Below, one piece after another: positions 8,563-16,202 of a DNA stretch of 64,000 bases (position 1 is its first letter; each line of letters begins with the position of its first letter). Source of the DNA: Kineosporia sp. NBRC 101731 (GTDB taxonomy: Bacteria > Actinomycetota > Actinomycetes > Actinomycetales > Kineosporiaceae); the NCBI RefSeq assembly GCF_030269305.1, contig NZ_BSTC01000001.1, positions 1,129,467 through 1,193,466 of the forward strand, given 5' to 3'. The notes below the pieces were generated by a model that worked only from the letters and a program-made list of their open reading frames with translations, did no database searches and was not told the origin of the DNA. The translations under genes and the position numbers were made by a program.

Positions 8563-10145
8563 TGCTCACCGACATCACCGGGACGCTCACCGGTGTCCCC
8601 GAGATCGACGCGGTGGCCCTGCTCCCCGTCATTGCCCCCGTGGTCGCGCTGCTGCTGGTGCTGCTGATCGACGCCGTCCGACCGGTGAGGCCCCTGCTGA
8701 ACCTGGTCACCCTGGCCGGCCTGCTCACCGCCGCCGGTGGGGTGGCCTACCTGGCGCTCGAGGGCACCGAACGCTCCACGGCCTGCTCCACCGGAGTGGT
8801 GGTGGGCACGGCCGGCCTGAGCGGGCCCTCACCCCTGCCCGAGAGCCTGAGCCCGTCCGACGTCGGCTTCGGCTGCTCCTACCTGGTTTCCGACTTCACC
8901 CTCACCGTGCAGGCGATCGTGCTGGTGGCCGCGATCGGCTGCCTGCTGCTGGCCGTCGACGGCCCGGGCGCGAAGGACCGCACCGCCCACCACACCCTGC
9001 TGCTCGCCACCGTGGCCGGTGCCACCGCCCTGGCCGGTGCCCGTGACCTGGCCACCCTCACCGTGGCCCTGGAGACCGCGACCCTGCCGGCGATCGGCCT
9101 GATCGCCCTGCGCCGCGACGCCCAGGGAGCGCAGGCCGCCGTCACCCTGCTCCTCACGGCCATCGCCTCCCTCGGCCTGCTGCTGCTCGGCATCGGCCTG
9201 CTCTTCCTGGCCACCGGCTCGCTCTACCTCTCCCGGATCGCCGATGTGCTTGCCTCCGACCCGGACGAGAAGGTGCTCGTCGTCGCGGTGGCCGGGGCGG
9301 TGCTCGCGCTTGCGGGTATCGGGTTCAAGATCTCGCTGGTGCCGTTCCACCAGTGGACGCCCGACACCTACGCGGGCGCCCCGCTGCCGATCGCCGCGCT
9401 GCTGTCCACCGTCTCCAAGGCCGCCGGGCTGGCCGCCGCCGCGGTGCTGCTGGGTATCGGGCTGCCGGCGCTGCACGCCGCCTGGGCGCCCGTGATCGGG
9501 GTGCTGGCCGCGCTGACCATGACCGTCGGCAACCTGGTGGCGTTGCGCCAGCAGGTTGCCGTGCGGCTGCTGGCCTGGTCGACCGTGGCCCAGGCGGGCT
9601 GGGTGGTGCTGCCGCTGGCGGCCTCGGGCACCACCCGCGACGGTGTGCGGGAGGCGGTCGGGGCCTCACTCGGCTACCTGCTGGCCTACGTGGTGGCCAG
9701 CCTGGCCGTGTTCGCCGTGGTGGTGCTGGTCGCGCGGCACCACCGGGCCGGTGAGGAACACACCCTGGCGGCCTACCGCGGCCTGGCTCGCACCGAACCG
9801 GTGGCGAGCGCTGTCCTGATGTTCGCCCTGGCCTGCCTGGCCGGGCTCCCGCCGGGGGTGATGGGACTGATCGCCAAGGTGGTGGCGCTGCGCCCGGTGG
9901 TGGACGCACAGCTCTGGCCGCTGGCCGTGGTCGCGGCCCTCAACGTAGCCCTGGCCCTGGCCTACTACCTGCGCTGGACCGCGCTCCTGCTCGCCACGAC
10001 CGATCAGGTGACCGATCAGGCGACACCCCGGTGGCGCCTGCGCCCCGCGGAGGGGATCGTGTTGGGTGGAGCCGCGGCAGGTTGTCTGGGTCTGTCCATC
10101 GGGGCCGGGACGATCGCCGGACTGTTACCCGACCTCCTGCACTGA
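8559..10145 (+). CDS. nuoN: NADH-quinone oxidoreductase subunit N
   Basis: This 528-residue third antiporter-like subunit (ND2) closes the complex I gene series. Motifs include FKISLVPFHQWTPDTYAGAPLPIAALLSTVSKAAG and RLLAWSTVAQAGWVVLPL. The residues from about 60 to 105, containing several Cys, form an atypical loop between the first helices. GTG at 8559 or the adjacent ATG at 8562 can start translation; both overlap the nuoM stop. Confidence 0.94.
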   Translation: MMLTDITGTLTGVPEIDAVALLPVIAPVVALLLVLLIDAVRPVRPLLNLVTLAGLLTAAGGVAYLALEGTERSTACSTGVVVGTAGLSGPSPLPESLSPSDVGFGCSYLVSDFTLTVQAIVLVAAIGCLLLAVDGPGAKDRTAHHTLLLATVAGATALAGARDLATLTVALETATLPAIGLIALRRDAQGAQAAVTLLLTAIASLGLLLLGIGLLFLATGSLYLSRIADVLASDPDEKVLVVAVAGAVLALAGIGFKISLVPFHQWTPDTYAGAPLPIAALLSTVSKAAGLAAAAVLLGIGLPALHAAWAPVIGVLAALTMTVGNLVALRQQVAVRLLAWSTVAQAGWVVLPLAASGTTRDGVREAVGASLGYLLAYVVASLAVFAVVVLVARHHRAGEEHTLAAYRGLARTEPVASAVLMFALACLAGLPPGVMGLIAKVVALRPVVDAQLWPLAVVAALNVALALAYYLRWTALLLATTDQVTDQATPRWRLRPAEGIVLGGAAAGCLGLSIGAGTIAGLLPDLLH

Positions 10146-10189
10146 GGCGCCGGGAACGTGATCAAGCCGGATACCGTTGAGTTTCCTGA

Positions 10190-10207
10190 CGGTGCCCGGT
10201 GGCACCG
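10190..10207. terminator. Small hairpin after nuoN
   Basis: CGGTGCC and GGCACCG pair around a CGGT loop, in the gap between nuoN and htpX. There is no T tract, so termination or partial read-through into htpX are both possible. Confidence 0.35.
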
Positions 10208-10233
10208 ATCGAGAGGAGTCAGGGAGCGCCGAA

Positions 10234-11094
10234 ATGGGCCATAGTCATTTCAACGGGCTGAAGACCGCGATTCTGCTGGGCGGGATGTCGGCCGGCCTGA
10301 TGGTGGTCGGCATGGTGATGGCCGGGCAGACCGGTCTGTTCATCGCGCTGGCCATCTCACTGGCCATCAGCGGTTACCAATACTGGAACTCCGGCAAGAT
10401 GGCGATCCGCTCGATGCGGGCGCGGCCGGTCAGCGAGGCCGAGCAACCGGCGATGTACCGCATCGTCCGGGAGCTCTCCAACGAGGCCCGCCAGCCGATG
10501 CCCGCGCTGTACGTGTCGCCGACGCAGGCGCCCAACGCCTTCGCCACCGGCCGCAACCCGCGGCACGCGGCGGTCTGCTGCACCGAGGGCATTCTCCAGA
10601 TCCTCGACGAGCGGGAGCTGCGCGGTGTGCTCGGCCATGAGCTGATGCACGTCTACAACCGTGACATCCTCACCGCCTCGATCGCCGGTGCCCTGGCCAG
10701 CGCGGTCACGTTCATCGCCAACTTCGCCTTCTTCTTCGGCGGCAGTGACGACGACGAGCGGCCGAACTTCATCGCCATGATCGCCTTCTCGATCCTCGGC
10801 CCCCTGGCGGCCGGCATCATCCAGATGGCGATCAGCCGCACCCGTGAGTACGACGCGGACGAAGACGGCGCCAAGCTCACCGGCGACCCGCTGGCGCTGG
10901 CCTCGGCCCTGCGCAAGCTGGAGATGGGAACCCGGCAGCTGCCGCTCCCGCCCGAGCGCGAACTGGTCAACGCCAGCCACATGATGATCGCCAACCCGTT
11001 CCGCGGGGGCGGTGTGGCCAAGCTCTTCGCCACCCACCCGCCGATGGCCGACCGCATCGCCCGTCTGGAGTCGATGGCCGGTTACCGGCGCTGA
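10234..11094 (+). CDS. htpX: HtpX-like M48 zinc metalloprotease
   Basis: This 286-residue membrane protease degrades damaged membrane proteins. The zinc motif HELMH lies in LGHELMHVYNRDI (near residue 133), and the third-ligand region is REYDADEDGAKLTGDP near residue 207. Two N-terminal membrane helices and two central ones flank the catalytic domain. The ATG at 10234 has a GGGAG ribosome binding site; upstream in-frame codons belong to the gap. It is followed by a strong terminator and so is a single gene or the end of the nuo transcript. Confidence 0.93.
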   Translation: MGHSHFNGLKTAILLGGMSAGLMVVGMVMAGQTGLFIALAISLAISGYQYWNSGKMAIRSMRARPVSEAEQPAMYRIVRELSNEARQPMPALYVSPTQAPNAFATGRNPRHAAVCCTEGILQILDERELRGVLGHELMHVYNRDILTASIAGALASAVTFIANFAFFFGGSDDDERPNFIAMIAFSILGPLAAGIIQMAISRTREYDADEDGAKLTGDPLALASALRKLEMGTRQLPLPPERELVNASHMMIANPFRGGGVAKLFATHPPMADRIARLESMAGYRR

Positions 11095-11102
11095 GCGACC
11101 GT

Positions 11103-11132
11103 AAGCCCCCGGAGCCGTTGCTCCGGGGGCTT
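11103..11132. terminator. Strong bidirectional hairpin terminator
   Basis: A perfect 13-base stem, AAGCCCCCGGAGC with its complement, encloses a CGTT loop. It lies between the convergent htpX and the minus-strand ANTAR-like gene. Confidence 0.9.
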
Positions 11133-11141
11133 CGTCATATC

Positions 11142-11558
11142 TCAGAGCTTCTCGAGGTCCGGCTCCTCCAGGAGCAACTTCACCTCGGCGGGCGTCAGGG
11201 AACCCGCCTCCAGCCGCTTCTTGTCCAGCCACGCCGCGAGCAGGGTCCGGGCGGTGGACGCGTCACAGCCCAGCCGCGCCATGATCATCCCGGTCGCCAG
11301 GTCGCTCATCTGCTGGGTCTGGACCTGCGACACGGCGTCGCGGGCCTGACCGGCCTGGTCATCGAGATCCCGGTCCAGGGCCAGGCACATGGTCAGCGGA
11401 TCCACGTATCGCCGGAGACGGTCGGTCTCGACGCCGTCACTGATCTCGCCGAGCAGCAGGCCGATCATGGTGTTCAGCAACTCGCGCAGAGGAGTGGAGC
11501 TCTGGAGTCTCTCCGGCTGAGCGGTGTCGGGCCTCGGCGGACGGCCTGTGGTCGTCAT
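11142..11558 (-). CDS. Small ANTAR-like domain protein
   Basis: The protein has about 138 residues. The C-terminal third resembles an ANTAR RNA-binding three-helix bundle: LATGMIMARLGCDASTARTL matches the usual A-x-G-x-x-M-x-R-x-G-x-x-x-x-x-A pattern. The N-terminal part is helical, with no recognisable GAF or receiver domain. ANTAR proteins act as antiterminators that bind paired hexaloop hairpins in mRNA. The ATG at 11558 has GGGGAAG nine bases upstream; an ATG at 11576 would add six residues. It is a single gene, convergent with htpX. The assignment comes from motif resemblance only. Confidence 0.6.
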   Translation of the reverse strand: MTTTGRPPRPDTAQPERLQSSTPLRELLNTMIGLLLGEISDGVETDRLRRYVDPLTMCLALDRDLDDQAGQARDAVSQVQTQQMSDLATGMIMARLGCDASTARTLLAAWLDKKRLEAGSLTPAEVKLLLEEPDLEKL

Positions 11559-11695
11559 GCAGTCGTACTTCCCCATCCATCACAGGGCGGGAGGATTATG
11601 CGGGTCCCGCCAGGAAATGGATCTTTACGACTGCTTCACAAAGGTCCGGAAGGATCTTAGCCCGGACGGGGCACTGCTAGGTGCAGGCGGGGGCC

Positions 11696-12937
11696 CTACG
11701 ACGACGCGGACTCCCGGTAGAGCGGAAGGAACAGTTCCTTGAACTTCGCTGCGCTGTTCGGGAACGAGTTCTCCAGGCTGTGCTGCCCGCCCGAGCCGTC
11801 GCTGTAGTCATACTCGAAGTACGAGGCGTACGCCACATTGTTGTCCGTGTCGGTGATGAAGTCGTACATTCGCTGGATGTAGTCCGGGTCGTCCGAGCCC
11901 CCTATACCGTCCGGTCGCTGCCACACCCCCCACTCCGGCAGGGTGAGCTGCTTGCCGTGCTCCCGGGCGAAGTTCGACCAGTACTTCAGGCCCCGGTCCC
12001 CGCCGTAGATCGACTCGTCCCAGGCCTGCTTCTGGTGCTTCACATAGCAGGCGCTGTCACAGGTGTCCGGGTACGGATAGGCCTTGCCCGACACGTCGTA
12101 CGCGTCCACCCCGACGTAGTCGACCACGTCGTCACCGGGGTAGTAGTCCGCCGCGTCGTAGGCGTTGGAGCCGTTGTTGACGTTCCAGTCGAACGCGAAG
12201 TTCGCCCCCGGCACCGACCGCATCGTCTCGACGATGGTGCGGTAATAACTCTTCCAGCTCTCCGAGTCCTCCGAGGCCCAGGGCCAGTCGGACAGGTTGA
12301 ACTCCCAGCCCACCCTCAGGATCGCGTCTTCCTGGCCGCTCGCGACCAGGTTCTGCGCCAGGGTCTGGAAGTACTGGTCGTACTCGCCGTTCGCGCCCGA
12401 CCGCAGAGTGCCGCTGCCGTCGGTCGGCAGCATCGCCACCGCGTAGACCAGCCGGTACGGAGTGTCCTTCCACTCGTCCAGCAGATATTGCGGGTCGGCG
12501 ATGTTGTCCCAGGTCTCGCGGGCCGAGAAGTCGACCACGTAGCTGACGTCGGCGCCGAGCCACTGCTCGTAGGCGGCCACCTCGTCCGCCGACGTCTGCT
12601 TGAACACCCCGAACTTCGGGCCCGAGGTGGTGGTGCCCGAGGCCGACGCGCTCGCGGTCGGCGTGGTGCTGCCGTCACCGTCGTCCGAGCCGCGGGTGGC
12701 GACGAAGATCGTGCCGACGAGGGCCAGCGCGGCCACGGCGGTGCCGGCTCCGATCAGCAGCCGGCGACTCGGCCCGGTCGGTCCGGTCGGCCCGGTCGGT
12801 ACCGGGGCGGTCGGTAGATCACCTTCGGGAACGGTGGACGAGGCCCTCACCGGTTCGGGGTGGCTTGCGGACGCGGCATGCCGGCCTTCGGAGGAGTCCT
12901 CGGGACGCGGTGCGTCGTCAGAGGGCGTGGCACGCAT
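11696..12937 (-). CDS. Membrane-anchored GH26-like glycoside hydrolase
   Basis: This 413-residue protein is predicted to act outside the cell. Residues 1-60 are hydrophilic with GPTGPTGP repeats, followed by one membrane helix (RRLLIGAGTAVAALALVGTI), a Ser/Thr-rich linker and a (beta/alpha)8 domain. ILRVGWEFNLSDWPW holds the expected acid/base Glu and LTLPEWGVW the nucleophile Glu of clan GH-A/family 26 (mannanase, lichenase and relatives). A Cys pair in DTCDSACYV may form a disulfide. The ATG at 12937 has AAAGG ten bases upstream. The polysaccharide substrate is unknown. Divergent from the dioxygenase gene. Confidence 0.8.
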   Translation of the reverse strand: MRATPSDDAPRPEDSSEGRHAASASHPEPVRASSTVPEGDLPTAPVPTGPTGPTGPSRRLLIGAGTAVAALALVGTIFVATRGSDDGDGSTTPTASASASGTTTSGPKFGVFKQTSADEVAAYEQWLGADVSYVVDFSARETWDNIADPQYLLDEWKDTPYRLVYAVAMLPTDGSGTLRSGANGEYDQYFQTLAQNLVASGQEDAILRVGWEFNLSDWPWASEDSESWKSYYRTIVETMRSVPGANFAFDWNVNNGSNAYDAADYYPGDDVVDYVGVDAYDVSGKAYPYPDTCDSACYVKHQKQAWDESIYGGDRGLKYWSNFAREHGKQLTLPEWGVWQRPDGIGGSDDPDYIQRMYDFITDTDNNVAYASYFEYDYSDGSGGQHSLENSFPNSAAKFKELFLPLYRESASS

Positions 12938-13092
12938 GGTCGCAAAGCCTTTCGACGGATCCGGCGGTTCTTCCAGTCTCGAGAATGCCCCGTGGGCACG
13001 GTGAATCCGCTGAGAGTCGCAACGATGAAGCACAGTCGCCCCAGGGGCCACTGATGCAGGTCACCCGGACGGCCGTGATAAGCCGCCCCCGA

Positions 13093-13130
13093 TACTTGAC
13101 CGTTCAACTAAATGCTTTTATCGTCAAGTA
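13093..13130 (+). promoter_or_regulatory. Promoter and operator of the DODA-type dioxygenase gene
   Basis: A -35 TTGACC (13096-13101) and -10 TATCGT (13119-13124) are spaced by 17 bases. Seven bases separate the -10 from the ATG, so transcription should start at or next to the start codon (leaderless; no ribosome binding site is present). TACTTGACCGTTCAACTA (13093-13110) is symmetric at 14 of 18 positions and covers the -35. TACTTGAC recurs inverted as GTCAAGTA at 13123-13130, covering the -10 and start. This fits a repressor operator. Confidence 0.65.
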
Positions 13131-13131
13131 C

Positions 13132-14010
13132 ATGACGACCACGGTGGATCCCACAGCGCCCGGTGCGGCCTTCGACGCCTTCCTTCCCGAGGCGCTGGCC
13201 ACCAGCCGGGCCCAGCGACTCTGGACCCCGGAAGACGGTGCGCTGCCCGCGCTGTACCTCTCCCACGGGGCACCCCCGCTGTTCGACGACGGCGACTGGA
13301 TGGACCGGCTCCTGGCCTGGGCGCAGAAGATGCCCAAGCCGAAGAGCATCCTGATCATCAGCGCGCACTGGGAGTCGGCGCCGCTCAGCCTGACCAGCCC
13401 GTTCGCCAATACCCCGCTGGTCTACGACTTCGGCGGGTTCGCCCGGCGCTACTTCGAGATGGAGTACGGCACACCCGACGCCTCGGAGCTGGCCCGCCTG
13501 GTCGCGTCCGTCTTCCCGGACGTCGAGACCGTGCACCAGCACCAGAGCCGCGGCCTGGACCACGGCGCCTGGGTGCCGCTGAAGGTCATGTACCCGCTGG
13601 GCGACGTGCCGGTGCTGCAGCTGAGCATCCCGACGCACGACCCGGCGAAGCTGATGGACCTCGGCCGTCGCCTGCGCCCGCTGCGGGAGGAGGGCGTCAT
13701 GATCATCGGCTCCGGCTTCATGACGCACGGCCTGCCGTTCCTGACCCGCGACGCGATGATGGGCAAGATCCCCGGCTGGTCGGCCGACTTCGACGCCTGG
13801 GCCCAGGACGCCCTGGCCCGCGGCGACGTGGACACGCTGATGAACTACCTGAAGCGTGCTCCCGGCCTGCCCTACTCCCACCCCACCGTCGAGCACTTCG
13901 TGCCCGCGTTCATCACCCTGGGCGCCGCCTCGAACCCCGAGGCCCCGGTCACCACGACCATCGAGGGCTACATGTGGGGCCTGTCGAAGCGTTCCTTCCA
14001 GGTGGCCTGA
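13132..14010 (+). CDS. DODA-type (LigB-like) extradiol ring-cleavage dioxygenase
   Basis: This 292-residue protein belongs to the class III extradiol / 4,5-DOPA dioxygenase (YgiD-like) family. Metal and catalytic histidines are seen in YLSHGAPPLF, IISAHWESAPL, RGLDHGAWVPLKVMYP and GSGFMTHGLPF. It presumably opens a catechol-type ring with one Fe or Zn; the substrate is unknown. The ATG at 13132 is favoured over longer readings because the promoter ends there. The overlapping operator suggests MarR- or TetR-type control, perhaps inducible by phenolics or quinones, but no regulator gene is adjacent. Confidence 0.9.
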   Translation: MTTTVDPTAPGAAFDAFLPEALATSRAQRLWTPEDGALPALYLSHGAPPLFDDGDWMDRLLAWAQKMPKPKSILIISAHWESAPLSLTSPFANTPLVYDFGGFARRYFEMEYGTPDASELARLVASVFPDVETVHQHQSRGLDHGAWVPLKVMYPLGDVPVLQLSIPTHDPAKLMDLGRRLRPLREEGVMIIGSGFMTHGLPFLTRDAMMGKIPGWSADFDAWAQDALARGDVDTLMNYLKRAPGLPYSHPTVEHFVPAFITLGAASNPEAPVTTTIEGYMWGLSKRSFQVA

Positions 14011-14023
14011 AAATCCCGGGGTC

Positions 14024-14578
14024 TCAACGCTCCCGGCGGCCGTAGGTCGTGTACTCCGTGGTGCCCCGCTCCTGCGCCTCGATCGCCCGCTGCAACCGCC
14101 GGGTCAGCGAGGGCGTGAGCGGAGCGCCCGCGAGGTCTTCGGGGGCCACGAAACGGGTGGCCCGCAGCTCGCTCTCCTGCAGCACCAGACCGTCGATCGC
14201 GGCCTGGTCGAGCACTCCGCCGTCGAAGACGAACTGGATCTGGTCGCGCCACACCCCGTGCCGCGGCACCCAGTCCACGACCAGCAGCCGGCCCGGCTCG
14301 CGCTCCAGCCCGAGCTCCTCGGTCAGCTCCCGGGCGCAACCCAGGCGCGGGTCCTCGTCGTCCTCCACCGCGCCCCCGGGCATCACCCAGGTGGGCTTGT
14401 AGACCGCCTCCAGCAGCAGCACCCGGCCCTGCCCGTCCCGGAGCAGGGCGGCCGCCGCCACGTTCTTCGACGGCAGCCGGGACGAGATGCCCGGGTTGAA
14501 CTCGGCCTCCGGCACACCCTCGGTGAGCAGGTCGTCGTCGAGGCTGGGCAGGTCGGTCACGAAATCGCCGGTGGTCAC
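14024..14578 (-). CDS. Nudix hydrolase
   Basis: The protein has about 184 residues with a perfect Nudix box, GAVEDDEDPRLGCARELTEE followed by LGL, matching GX5EX7REUXEEXGU. It hydrolyses a nucleoside diphosphate linked to another moiety; the substrate is not predictable. The strand before the box (VAAAALLRDGQGRVLLLE) is typical. The GTG at 14578 is used, with GGGAGG some 16 bases upstream (too far to be decisive); a GTG at 14560 is an alternative. It converges with the dioxygenase gene, 13 bases apart, with no clear terminator between. Confidence 0.88.
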   Translation of the reverse strand: MTTGDFVTDLPSLDDDLLTEGVPEAEFNPGISSRLPSKNVAAAALLRDGQGRVLLLEAVYKPTWVMPGGAVEDDEDPRLGCARELTEELGLEREPGRLLVVDWVPRHGVWRDQIQFVFDGGVLDQAAIDGLVLQESELRATRFVAPEDLAGAPLTPSLTRRLQRAIEAQERGTTEYTTYGRRER

Positions 14579-14715
14579 GACCAGCGATCGAACACCTCCC
14601 CGATCCCACCGGGCAAGCTGACAGCCCGACCGCGCGGCAGAGTTCACCGGATCGACCCACGCCCGGCCGGCCGGCCTCTCCCGATTGGCCGTGGACCGCC
14701 CAGGGTGACCCACGC

Positions 14716-15351
14716 ATGATCGTGCCCATGTACGTCCCCACGCATTTCGCCGCCGATGACGAGCAGGTGAGTGATCTCCTGCACCGCCACGGCGCGGCCG
14801 ACCTGATCACCCCGACCGCGCAGGGGCTGATCGCCACCCTGCTCCCGCTCCTGTTCGAGCCCGCGACGGGTGGGCCCGGCGCCCTGCTCGGCCACGTGGC
14901 CCGCAACAACCCGCACTGGCAGCAGCCGGCGACCGGTGAGTCGCTGGTGATCGTGCGCGGCCCCGACCACTACGTCACGCCGTCCTGGTACGCCTCCAAG
15001 GCCGAGCACGGCCGGGTGGTGCCGACCTGGAACTACCTCACCGCCCACGTGTACGGCGAGTTGGTCTGGCACGACGACCCGGCCTGGCTCGACTCCCTGG
15101 TGCGCCGGCTCACGGACAAGCACGAGGCGGGCCGCGAACAGCCGTGGAAGGTCGACGACGCCCCGCCCTCGTTCGTCGCCGGACAGTTGCGCGCGGTCGT
15201 CGGGGTCGAGATGCGGATCACCCGGATCGAGGCGAAGTCCAAGTTCAGCCAGAACAGGCCGGAGGCGGACCGGAAGGGCGTGGCGGCCGGTCTGCTGGCC
15301 GGGGGCGACGTGGACGGGGCCCGTGCGGTGGGGCGCCGAGCCCCGTCCTGA
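14716..15351 (+). CDS. PaiB-like FMN-binding protein
   Basis: This protein of 207-211 residues belongs to the PaiB / FMN-binding negative regulator family (split beta-barrel flavoproteins). MYVPTHFAADD at the start, LGHVARNNPHW near residue 60 and VPTWNYLTAHVYGEL near residue 100 are family hallmarks, followed by RITRIEAKSKFSQNRPEAD. The role is probably flavin- or polyamine-related regulation or reduction. ATG 14716 has an AGGG ten bases upstream; ATG 14728 matches where relatives begin. It ends just before a bidirectional terminator. Confidence 0.85.
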   Translation: MIVPMYVPTHFAADDEQVSDLLHRHGAADLITPTAQGLIATLLPLLFEPATGGPGALLGHVARNNPHWQQPATGESLVIVRGPDHYVTPSWYASKAEHGRVVPTWNYLTAHVYGELVWHDDPAWLDSLVRRLTDKHEAGREQPWKVDDAPPSFVAGQLRAVVGVEMRITRIEAKSKFSQNRPEADRKGVAAGLLAGGDVDGARAVGRRAPS

Positions 15352-15360
15352 GGCAAAAGC

Positions 15361-15393
15361 AGAAGGGCCCCTGACCAGGTCAGGGGCCCTTCT
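15361..15393. terminator. Perfect hairpin terminator
   Basis: A 14-base perfect stem (AGAAGGGCCCCTGA and complement) with a five-base loop lies between the PaiB-like gene and the 3' end of the opposing tRNA-Tyr. It can serve both strands. Confidence 0.9.
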
Positions 15394-15401
15394 GGTGCAC
15401 G

Positions 15402-15483
15402 TGGCCGGTGCAGGGTTCGAACCTGCGTAGGCTGAGCCGTCTGATTTACAGTCAGATCCCTTTGGCCACTCGGGCAACCGGCC
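15402..15483 (-). tRNA. tRNA-Tyr (GTA)
   Basis: The minus strand folds as a class II tRNA of 82 nucleotides. The acceptor GGCCGGT pairs with ACCGGCC, the anticodon loop CTGTAAA sits in a five-pair stem, the variable arm is long, and the T arm is GCAGGTTCGAACCCTGC. The discriminator is A, and CCA is not encoded. Anticodon GTA specifies Tyr. Confidence 0.95.
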
Positions 15484-15634
15484 GTGCTCCACCGTGCGGG
15501 CCCGTGAGCCCGTCCGGCGGATGCGAGGATAGCAAGGATCGCGGGTGTTTCGCGCATCCGTTCTCTCCGGGGCCCGCGCGCACCCGGTGCGATCCTCTGT
15601 GAACAACCCACTAGCAAGCATCAAGGAGCTTCTC

Positions 15635-16129
15635 TTGGCCAGCGATTCGTCGTTCGATGTGGTCAGCAAGGTCGACCGGCAGGAGGTCGACAACGCGCTC
15701 AACCAGGCGGAGAAGGAGATCGCCCAGCGGTACGACTTCAAGGGCGTCGGCGCTTCGATCGAGTGGAGCGGTGAGACGACGGTCGTCATCAAGGCGAACA
15801 GCGAGGAGCGGGTGACCGCGGTTCTGGACGTGTTCCAGAGCAAGCTGATCAAACGTGGTGTCTCGCTAAAGGTTCTGGAGTCCAGCGAGCCGAAGGCCTC
15901 GGGCAAGGAGTACCGGATGGAGTCCGAGATCAAGGAGGGTCTCAGTCAGGAGATCGCCAAGAAGATCGGCAAGATCATCCGGGACGAGGGCCCGAAGGGT
16001 GTGAAGTCGCAGATCACCGGCGAGGAGATGCGCGTCTCCAGCAAGAACCGGGACGACCTCCAGGAAGTCATCGCGCTGCTCAAGGGCGCGGACCTGGATG
16101 TCGCCCTGCAGTTCGTGAACTATCGCTGA
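15635..16129 (+). CDS. YajQ-family nucleotide-binding protein
   Basis: This 164-residue protein of the YajQ/DUF520 family has two ferredoxin-like domains. [20 protein letters not shown] at the start, RYDFKG and LQFVNYR at the end are diagnostic. Relatives bind nucleotides, in one case cyclic di-GMP, and some act as regulators; the role here is unknown. The TTG start at 15635 is supported by AAGGAG six bases upstream. It is transcribed alone, divergent from tRNA-Tyr, and ends at a strong hairpin. Confidence 0.92.
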   Translation: MASDSSFDVVSKVDRQEVDNALNQAEKEIAQRYDFKGVGASIEWSGETTVVIKANSEERVTAVLDVFQSKLIKRGVSLKVLESSEPKASGKEYRMESEIKEGLSQEIAKKIGKIIRDEGPKGVKSQITGEEMRVSSKNRDDLQEVIALLKGADLDVALQFVNYR

Positions 16130-16150
16130 GACGTGACCCAAGACCCCGAA

Positions 16151-16194
16151 AAATTGAGGACGCCTCCGGTGGCTACCGGAGGCGTCCTCAATTT
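16151..16194. terminator. 20-base-stem bidirectional terminator
   Basis: A perfect 20-base stem (AAATTGAGGACGCCTCCGGT and complement) with a GGCT loop lies between the convergent yajQ-like and MFS genes. A and T runs at the stem foot give a T tract on either strand. Confidence 0.95.
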
Positions 16195-16202
16195 GAGGTA
16201 CA

